From: JAJRXR01 sp041987545 | GTDB taxonomy: Bacteria; Planctomycetota; Phycisphaerae; Phycisphaerales; UBA1924 | DNA: 64,000 nt | Direction of reading: 5' to 3' | NCBI GenBank assembly: GCA_041987545.1 | Contig: JBHIWH010000010.1 | Span: 1-64,000, forward strand | Part shown: in pieces, positions 58,678 to 64,000 of the stretch | Layout: every line of letters begins with the position of its first letter | How positions within the stretch are numbered: position 1 is the first letter of the stretch | The notes under the pieces: model-generated | Database searches by the model: none | Seen by the model: the letters and a program-made list of their open reading frames with translations, nothing else | Told to the model about the DNA's origin: nothing | Made by a program: the position numbers and the translations under genes

Positions 58678-58943
58678 GCACACGCGCCCGCGAACGTCCC
58701 ATAACGCCCAACCCTTGAAGCCCGGATCACGCGGGTTTCGGGGCGCCACAACGGTCCAATAACACGCTTCGCTCGCCCCGCGCCACCCCCGGCGGACAGG
58801 TGTGGCCAACTTCACGCGTGCGCCCGGCCCCGCCCGATCCCTCGCCTGCCGCCCGGGGGTCCCGGGCGACGCCGGGGGCTGGGAGGCCACCGACATCTGT
58901 CCACCACGGCCACCGAGGGCCAGCCACAGGGAGGCGCCTTGCC

Positions 58944-59657
58944 ATGTCATCCGATCTCGTGACCGAACGTTTCTTTGAATCCCTGGTGAGCGGCGACCGC
59001 ACCCACGCCCGCCGCATCATCGAGGAGCAGACGACCCTGGGCGTCTCGCCCCAGTCGCTGATCACCGACCTCTTCTGGCCGACCTACGAGATGATCGAGC
59101 GGCTCCGCCGCGACGACCAGGTCACCACGCTCGGCTACCACCTGGCGACCCGCCTGCTCCGAGTCATCGTGGACCGGTCCGCCGTCCGCCTGCTGCAGCG
59201 CGTCGAGACACCACCGAGAGGCCGATCCGTCTTCGCCTGCTGCGGCCCCGACGAGGGCTGCGAGCTTGGCGCGCAGATGGCCGTCGACCTGCTCGAGTCC
59301 CACGGCTTCCGCGTCCGCTTCGCCGGCGGGGGCGTCCCGGCCGACGAGATCCAGTCCCTCGTCCAGCAGGACCAGCCCGAGGTGCTGCTGATGTTCAGCT
59401 CCGCGCCGGGCGACCTGCCCGTGATCCGCGGCCTCATCGACACCCTTCACGAGGTCGGCGCCTGCCCGCAGACGCAGATCGTCGTGGGCGGGGGCGTGTT
59501 CAACCGCGCCGACGGCCTGGCCGAGGAGATCGGCGCCGACCTCTGGGCCACCGACCCCATCGAGCTGGTCCAGATGCTGCTCGAGGAGCCCGAGACGCGG
59601 GCGACCGAGGACCAGCGGACCGTCGGCCGCAAGCGCCGCCTGCCCAAGGCCGCCTAG
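58944..59657 (+). CDS. B12-binding-domain-like protein with altered ligand motif
   Basis: 237 aa. The N-terminal helical bundle (FFESLVSGDRTHARRIIEEQ, ITDLFWPTYEMIERLRRDDQ, ATRLLRVIVDRSAVRL) and the Rossmann-like C-terminal domain resemble cobalamin-dependent regulators and MtaC-type carriers. Where the E/D-x-H-x-x-G cobalt motif is expected the sequence is GPDEGCELGAQM, so the His is replaced by Cys106. The closing motif MFSSAPGDLPVIRGLIDTLH and VVGGGVFNRADGLAEEIGAD fits. AGGGAGG precedes the ATG. Whether it still binds cobalamin is unclear; a strong terminator follows. Confidence 0.75.
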   Translation: MSSDLVTERFFESLVSGDRTHARRIIEEQTTLGVSPQSLITDLFWPTYEMIERLRRDDQVTTLGYHLATRLLRVIVDRSAVRLLQRVETPPRGRSVFACCGPDEGCELGAQMAVDLLESHGFRVRFAGGGVPADEIQSLVQQDQPEVLLMFSSAPGDLPVIRGLIDTLHEVGACPQTQIVVGGGVFNRADGLAEEIGADLWATDPIELVQMLLEEPETRATEDQRTVGRKRRLPKAA

Positions 59658-59711
59658 GGCGCCCACCTTCCGCCCCGCCAGCGCGGGGCGGTCAGTTCGC
59701 CATCCCTGCCG

Positions 59712-59752
59712 GCGGCCCCGGACCTCACCGTCCGGGGCCGCTGGTCTTTCCA
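59712..59752 (+). terminator. Intrinsic terminator
   Basis: Perfect 12-bp stem GCGGCCCCGGAC (59712-59723) / GTCCGGGGCCGC (59730-59741), 6-nt loop, followed by TGGTCTTTCC. It ends the B12-like gene. Confidence 0.8.
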
Positions 59753-59802
59753 GCCGGGGGAACCCCACCCCCGATATCCCGAACAGAACGCGGGGATTGC
59801 CG

Positions 59803-59831
59803 GGAACCGCGGAGGGGGCGCCCGGTATACT
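59803..59831 (+). promoter_or_regulatory. ECF-type promoter before the sigma factor
   Basis: GGAACC (59803-59808), 17-nt spacer, TATACT (59826-59831). The GGAAC -35 is the classical ECF element, which suggests autoregulation. A GGAGGG ribosome binding site (59842-59847) follows before ATG 59852. Confidence 0.6.
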
Positions 59832-59851
59832 CGCCTGACGCGGAGGGATCG

Positions 59852-60436
59852 ATGCTCAGATCCGAGGAACGCAGCCTGATCGAGCGGGCCGCCAAGGGCG
59901 ACAAGGACGCCGCCGCGGCCATGATCCGCCACCACCAGCAGCCCCTCTACGCCTACATGCTCCGCATGTCGGGCCGCCCCGACGTCGCCGAGGACATCGT
60001 CCAGGAGGCCTTCGTCCGCGTCCTGACGAACCTGGACCGCTTCGACTTCCGCTACCGCTTCTCGACCTGGCTTTTCACGATCGCCAGGCGGCTGTACTTG
60101 AACGCCATCGCCAAGCACCGCCCGGCGTACGACACGGACATGGTGGGGGGGTGGAAGTCCGCCGCCGGCGCCCCGGGCGCCCCGGTCGAGGCCGACGAGC
60201 AGCAGGACGTCCTCAAGGACACCCTCCAGGCCGCCCTGCTCACGCTGCCCGACGAGCAGCGCGAGGTCGTGATCCTCTTCCACCAGCACGACTGGCCGAT
60301 CGCCCTGATCGCCCAGCACCTGGACATGCCCGAGGGCACGGTCAAGAGCCACCTGCACCGCGGCCGCAAGCGCCTGCGCGTGCACATCGAGCACTCGCCC
60401 AACGCGGCGTTCACCATGACGGAGACGACGGCGTGA
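59852..60436 (+). CDS. ECF sigma factor
   Basis: 194 aa. Sigma region 2: LIERAAKGDKDAAAAMIRHH, YAYMLRMSGRPDVAEDIVQE, AFVRVLTNLDRFDFRYRFST, and the DNA-binding WLFTIARRLYLNAIAKHRP. Sigma region 4: LLTLPDEQREVVILFHQHDW, PIALIAQHLDMPEGTVKSHL, HRGRKRLRVHIE. No extra domain. It overlaps the anti-sigma gene by GTGA (60433-60436). Preceded by a promoter with an ECF-like -35, so it may control itself. Confidence 0.93.
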   Translation: MLRSEERSLIERAAKGDKDAAAAMIRHHQQPLYAYMLRMSGRPDVAEDIVQEAFVRVLTNLDRFDFRYRFSTWLFTIARRLYLNAIAKHRPAYDTDMVGGWKSAAGAPGAPVEADEQQDVLKDTLQAALLTLPDEQREVVILFHQHDWPIALIAQHLDMPEGTVKSHLHRGRKRLRVHIEHSPNAAFTMTETTA

Positions 60437-61152
60437 AGGATTCGGCCGGCGCCAACCAGCACTCTGAACACGGGCCGATCCCGCCCGACGAGCTGATCGA
60501 CGCGCTGTTCGACGGCGAGTTGTCGTCAAAGGCCCGCCGCGAGGTGCTCGGCGCCGTACGCCGCGACGCCCGCGCCGGCGCGGACCTCGAGCGCACCGCC
60601 CGCGTGCTCGCCGAACTCCGCACACCGCCCGCCGCGCCGGACCTGACCAACCGGATCCTCGAGCACGCCGACAACCGCCGCCGCTTCCTGCCCAGGCGGA
60701 TGCGCCGCATGACGCGTGTGGCCCGCTCGGGCGTGGTCGCGCTGGCGCTGCTGGCGATGCTCGGCATCGCCGCCGGCCGCCGCGCCTGGCCCGAGCAGAC
60801 GACCCTCGCCGACGATCAGACCCTGCTCGCCGACGTGAACGAGGCGTTTCACGAGGACGCCGCCGCCGGCGTCGGCGCCTTCCGGTCGAGCATCGAGCGC
60901 GTCCGCTTCTCGCTCGAGACCGTCTCCTGCTCGAGCCAGACCGCGGACTGCGCCCCGCGCGACCAGGCCCGGCCCTCCATGCTCACGGCGGGCGCCGTGC
61001 CCGCGCTAGTCCCGGCCGTCGAGGACCTGTCCTTCGGCCCTGCCCCGGCCGCTCCCCCCTCGGTCCGCTGCAGCACCACCCGCCTGGGCGCCGGCCCGGC
61101 GATCTGGGGTGTGACCGAGGTCCGCCAGCGCCGCTCCCCAGGGGCGCCGTGA
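60433..61152 (+). CDS. Putative anti-sigma factor
   Basis: 239 aa. Cytoplasmic N-terminal helical part (PPDELIDALFDGELSSKARR, EVLGAVRRDARAGADLERTA, RVLAELRTPP) as in anti-sigma domains without the HxxxCxxC zinc motif; a basic segment (RRRFLPRRMRRMTRVARSG) and one membrane helix (VVALALLAMLGIAAG); then an external tail with no recognised domain. It overlaps the sigma gene by four bases, which is the usual arrangement for a sigma/anti-sigma pair. The role is inferred from position. Confidence 0.75.
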   Translation: MKDSAGANQHSEHGPIPPDELIDALFDGELSSKARREVLGAVRRDARAGADLERTARVLAELRTPPAAPDLTNRILEHADNRRRFLPRRMRRMTRVARSGVVALALLAMLGIAAGRRAWPEQTTLADDQTLLADVNEAFHEDAAAGVGAFRSSIERVRFSLETVSCSSQTADCAPRDQARPSMLTAGAVPALVPAVEDLSFGPAPAAPPSVRCSTTRLGAGPAIWGVTEVRQRRSPGAP

Positions 61153-61165
61153 CCCGGGGCCGGCC

Positions 61166-62824
61166 GTGACCGCACGACCCCGCCGACCCCGCCAGAGCCA
61201 GACCCGAGTGACGTGGACGCGACGGCTCCTCGCCGCCGTTCTGCTCGCGACCCTCGCCCCAGCCGCACCGGCCTCGCTCGACGGGCCCGCGTGGTCGCAG
61301 ATCGCCCAGGCGCCCGCGGACGCGGACGCGGTCGTGCTCATCGACGACCCCGCCGCCCTCGCCAGTTCGCCCGCAGGCCGGGCGCTGCGGGCGGCGATCG
61401 CAGACTCGGGCCAGTTCGCCGAGACGTTCAAGCGCTGGGGCGCGCTCTCCCAGCGCCTGGGCCTGCGCGAGGACGAGGCCTTCGAGGAGCTCCTGGGGCG
61501 GAGGGTCGTGCTCATCGCCCGGGCCGGCGACAAGCCCGAGCGCGCCGGCCAGCCCGGGGCAAGCTCGTGGGCGCTGATCACCGACGTGTCCGAGCGCGGC
61601 GAAAAGCTCATCCGCAAGCGGCTCCAGGCCGCCCCGCGCGCCAAGATCGCCGCCCAGCCCATCCTCGCCGCCGAGCACGGCCGCTTCCTGCTCGCACTCG
61701 TCGACCGCCGCGGCGCCGACGACCGACGCGCGACCGAGCTGATCATCTGCCCCGACGACTCAGAGGACCTGCTCGAGGAGCTGGTCGTCTCGCGCGTCGT
61801 CGGCGCCAAGATCCCCGAGCGGCGCACGCTCGGCGCCACAGACGCCTTCGCCCTCACCCGCGACCTCCCGCCCGGGCAGGTCCTCGCCCTGTTCCGGCTC
61901 CTCAGACCCGACGGGGGCACGATGCCCATCGCCGGCTCGGCGACCATCGATGGCAGCCGCTGCACCGCACAGCTCGCGCTCGACGCCGCCCACTGGTGTC
62001 CCGACCCCGACGAGTCGCGGCTCGACGCCCGCGTCATCGAGCGCCTCGAGGACGGCGCCCTGGCCCTCGTCGCCGAGTCGCTCCCTGAGGGGATCGGCGC
62101 CGCGGACGAGCCCGGCGGACAGCTCGCGGTCTGGCCCGCGATGCTCTCGCTCCCGGGCGACATCGGGCCGCTCGTCGGCGGACGCACCGTCGTCCGGCTC
62201 GACCGGGAGCCGAGCCCGGCCGAGTCCGCGCTGAGACTGTGCATCGCCTCGGAGACCCCCGCCGTCGAGGACCCCGCCGCCGCCGTCGACCGCTCGAGCG
62301 CCGGGATGCTGGGCGCCCCGGGGGAGGCTGACGAGGCCAGCGACGACTTCGCGGGCCAGTTCCCCCGCGCCGTACGGACGCGCCCGGTCACGTTCAACAC
62401 GTTCACGCCGCTGGGCCGCGAGGCGCTGGCCGCCTGGGGCCTGGGCTTCCCCGGGCCGGACGCGTCGCCGACGTGGTGGGCCATGTGCCTGACGTCGGAC
62501 CGGCGCGACACCGCCGCGGCCAGCGCCGCGACGCGCTCGCTCGCCGAGGCGCTCGCGGGCGCCGCCCCCGACCCCGGCTCACGCCTGATCGCCGCGGGGC
62601 TCGTCCGCCCCCGCGAGATCCACGACGCGGTGGCCAAGGAACCCTGGGCCTCGCTCGCGCCGCTCACCGCGATGCGCCACGCCGAGCTGCTCCGCTGGCG
62701 CTTCGTCGCGCCGCCGCGCGGGGAGGACCCGGGCCGGGACGGGTTGGTCCGCGGGCGCGTGGACATCGTGATGAACGCGGCGGTTCAATCCGTGCCCGCA
62801 GAGCCCGACCCGGGTCTCCCCTGA
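61166..62824 (+). CDS. Secreted protein of unknown function in the ECF cassette
   Basis: 552 aa. GTG 61166 or GTG 61208; the second gives the better signal peptide (WTRRLLAAVLLATLAPAAPA). The mature part has repeated helix-strand units (ADAVVLIDDPAALASSPAGR, LRAAIADSGQFAETFKRWGA, VVLIARAGDKPERAGQPGAS) resembling planctomycete exported proteins that follow sigma/anti-sigma pairs. No catalytic motif recognised. 13 nt after the anti-sigma gene, so it is probably in one operon and a possible target of the sigma factor. Confidence 0.7.
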   Translation: MTARPRRPRQSQTRVTWTRRLLAAVLLATLAPAAPASLDGPAWSQIAQAPADADAVVLIDDPAALASSPAGRALRAAIADSGQFAETFKRWGALSQRLGLREDEAFEELLGRRVVLIARAGDKPERAGQPGASSWALITDVSERGEKLIRKRLQAAPRAKIAAQPILAAEHGRFLLALVDRRGADDRRATELIICPDDSEDLLEELVVSRVVGAKIPERRTLGATDAFALTRDLPPGQVLALFRLLRPDGGTMPIAGSATIDGSRCTAQLALDAAHWCPDPDESRLDARVIERLEDGALALVAESLPEGIGAADEPGGQLAVWPAMLSLPGDIGPLVGGRTVVRLDREPSPAESALRLCIASETPAVEDPAAAVDRSSAGMLGAPGEADEASDDFAGQFPRAVRTRPVTFNTFTPLGREALAAWGLGFPGPDASPTWWAMCLTSDRRDTAAASAATRSLAEALAGAAPDPGSRLIAAGLVRPREIHDAVAKEPWASLAPLTAMRHAELLRWRFVAPPRGEDPGRDGLVRGRVDIVMNAAVQSVPAEPDPGLP

Positions 62825-62840
62825 CGCAGCCTCTCCTCTC

Positions 62841-63665
62841 TCAGACTCGGGGCTCTCTCCCGCCAGCCTCCGGTTGTGTCCTCTCGCGCCTTCGCAGCGC
62901 CACGCCCCCGCCGAGCAGCAGCAGGGCGCCCGCGCCGGGCGATGGCGTCACGATGTACCCGACCCGGACGTTGTCAAGGCCCCACGACTCGTCCTCGAGG
63001 CCCTGGTTCAGGGCGCCCGCGAACGTGATGTGCATCAGCTCGTCCGCGGGGTCGACCGCGAACCACAGCTCGATGTCCCGGTAGATCGAGTCGTTCCACG
63101 AGGCGAACCCGAGCCCCGCCGGCCCGACCTCGGGCGTCTTGAAGTTCACCGCCGACGGGTGGTTGGAGAGCACCTCGTCGAAGAGCGTCACGCCGTTGAC
63201 CGACACCGAGAACGAGTCCGGCCCGTCGGCGTGGGCGTCCGAGTCCCACGAGTCGATCACGAACAGGTCGAACTGGAGCCGGTAGAGGATCTGGGGGTCG
63301 CTGGACCGGGGCGCCATGTGGTCGGGGACGCCGAGCGAGCCGAGCGAGCCGACGATCGTGGGCCCGGGCTCGTTGTCTCCTCCGCCACCGCCGCCACCAC
63401 CTCCGCCGCCGCCTCCGCCGCCGTCCGGCTTGGACGGCCGCTCGATGGCGCCGAGCGTGAGCGTGGTGAAGTCGTCCCCCCCGAACCGCCCGAGGAAGCC
63501 GGTGAAGTTCCCGGCCCGGGTGTGATCCCGCCGGGTCCACTGGCCCGGGAAGCCCGTGCTCTCGAACGCGGTGTGGTACAGAGACGTGACGTCGGCGCTG
63601 GCCGCGCCGCCGGCGCACGCCCACAGCGAGACCGCCGCGACCACGCGGCAACTCTGGCAACGCAT
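62841..63665 (-). CDS. Exported PEP-CTERM-like protein with a poly-Gly linker
   Basis: 274 aa. Signal peptide VVAAVSLWACAGGAASA, then YHTAFESTGFPGQWTRRDHT, GFLGRFGGDDFTTLTLG, a run of about 15 glycines, and a beta-rich domain (ILYRLQFDLFVIDSWDSDAH, FSVSVNGVTLFDEVLSNHPS, DIELWFAVDPADELMHITFA). The sorting-like tail is TPSPGAGALLLLGGGVALRR followed by RE and a short extra tail. The glycine run is coded by mixed GGx triplets. Function unknown; surface location inferred. Confidence 0.8.
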   Translation of the reverse strand: MRCQSCRVVAAVSLWACAGGAASADVTSLYHTAFESTGFPGQWTRRDHTRAGNFTGFLGRFGGDDFTTLTLGAIERPSKPDGGGGGGGGGGGGGGGDNEPGPTIVGSLGSLGVPDHMAPRSSDPQILYRLQFDLFVIDSWDSDAHADGPDSFSVSVNGVTLFDEVLSNHPSAVNFKTPEVGPAGLGFASWNDSIYRDIELWFAVDPADELMHITFAGALNQGLEDESWGLDNVRVGYIVTPSPGAGALLLLGGGVALRRRERTQPEAGGREPRV

Positions 63666-63929
63666 CGGATTGACCCCTTCACACAGTCGCGACGGCGCCG
63701 AGCGGACCCGCCCGGGGCGCCTCGCATGTCACTCCGCCGACGCTCCACGCCGACACGCAGGCAGCATGCCCCGCGTCCGGCCCCGTGCCAGTCAATCCGG
63801 CTGTGCCGGTCGTGACGATCGCACGTTCTGTGACGCCCGCCCCCGGCCGCCGCGGCCGACCGGTTTTTCCCGGGCGTCCCGATGTCCGAGAATCGCCGCA
63901 GATCGCCGGGGGCGACCGCCCGCCGGAGC

Positions 63930-63935
63930 TATCAT
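63930..63935 (+). promoter_or_regulatory. -10 box of the last gene
   Basis: TATCAT 15 nt before ATG 63951, giving a leader of a few bases. A 15-base motif GGCCGACCGGTTTTT shared with 41385-41399 lies upstream at 63854-63868. Confidence 0.4.
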
Positions 63936-63950
63936 CCGCCACACCAACCG

Positions 63951-64000
63951 ATGAGCGACACCACCCACACCCCGACGCCCCCCTCCCAGGCCGACGCCGT
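63951..64000 (+). CDS. N-terminal fragment of a protein cut by the window edge
   Basis: Opens MSDTTHTPTPPSQADA, a Thr/Pro-rich cytoplasmic N terminus, and is cut by the window end. Too short to name. Confidence 0.45.
   Translation, partial: MSDTTHTPTPPSQADA

Noticed and set aside
58668..58762. Direct repeat GGTCCAATAA flanking the end of menG
   Set aside because: Only 10 bp, 85 bp apart, with no transposon features between them.
63381..63425. Poly-glycine run as a phase-variable simple repeat
   Set aside because: The codons are mixed GGx triplets and not a pure repeat, so slippage is unlikely; it is better seen as a flexible linker.

Overview
The window looks like part of a Planctomycetota chromosome, most likely class Phycisphaerae (inference). 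The evidence is very high GC, PEP-CTERM-like exported proteins ending in a P-x-P-G, hydrophobic, R-rich tail, exported proteins ending in a twin 'EPFGQLDFSDV...GCP' dockerin-like repeat, a Minf_1886-type protein, the TIGR04137-type small basic protein, and an H-X9-DG prepilin-like protein. I see no rRNA, tRNA, IS element, phage gene or CRISPR array. Most genes are single chromosomal housekeeping genes in short runs of one to three, with many strand switches and no intergenic gap over 300 bp.

Layout. 0-6.4 kb: an amidohydrolase and a system II cytochrome c maturation pair (ResB/CcsA). 6.4-14.5 kb: VOC protein, PEP-CTERM-like protein, 3-methyladenine DNA glycosylase, Minf_1886 protein, AI-2E-type permease, two tandem membrane paralogs, ffh, two tandem zinc-ribbon paralogs. 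14.5-22.4 kb: prepilin-like protein, PolX, two overlapping regulator-type genes, recG-DUF971, pyrF. 22.4-27 kb: orphan nuoI, small basic protein, PLP aminotransferase, first member of a large unknown paralog family. 27-37 kb: exported proteins, hydrolases, LOG protein, a class IV aminotransferase and a sulfotransferase-like gene. 37-46 kb: thrS with a leader attenuator, nrdR, lipoprotein, twin exported paralogs, CoA-transferase subunit A. 46-64 kb: HAF-repeat protein, second member of the unknown family, HAD, feoA-feoB-small protein, CoA-transferase subunit B, ctlX-like, DUF4332, M19 and M48 peptidases around a palindromic repeat, menG-type methyltransferase, B12-binding-like protein, an ECF sigma/anti-sigma/secreted-protein cassette, a PEP-CTERM-like protein and the first bases of a further gene.

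Expression logic. At least 18 genes carry a TANNNT (-10-like) hexamer 5-9 nt before the start codon and no Shine-Dalgarno, so their mRNAs are probably leaderless. Many exported proteins instead have a purine-rich ribosome binding site. The same rule identifies a hidden leader peptide before thrS: MSRRTTTSTRKTTTRGG, 7 threonines in 17 residues, followed by an intrinsic terminator before thrS. This is a classical transcription attenuator and is the most interesting item in the window. Other regulatory signals are a perfect dyad over the -35 region of feoAB, a GGAACC-17-TATACT promoter before the ECF sigma gene, and several intrinsic terminators.
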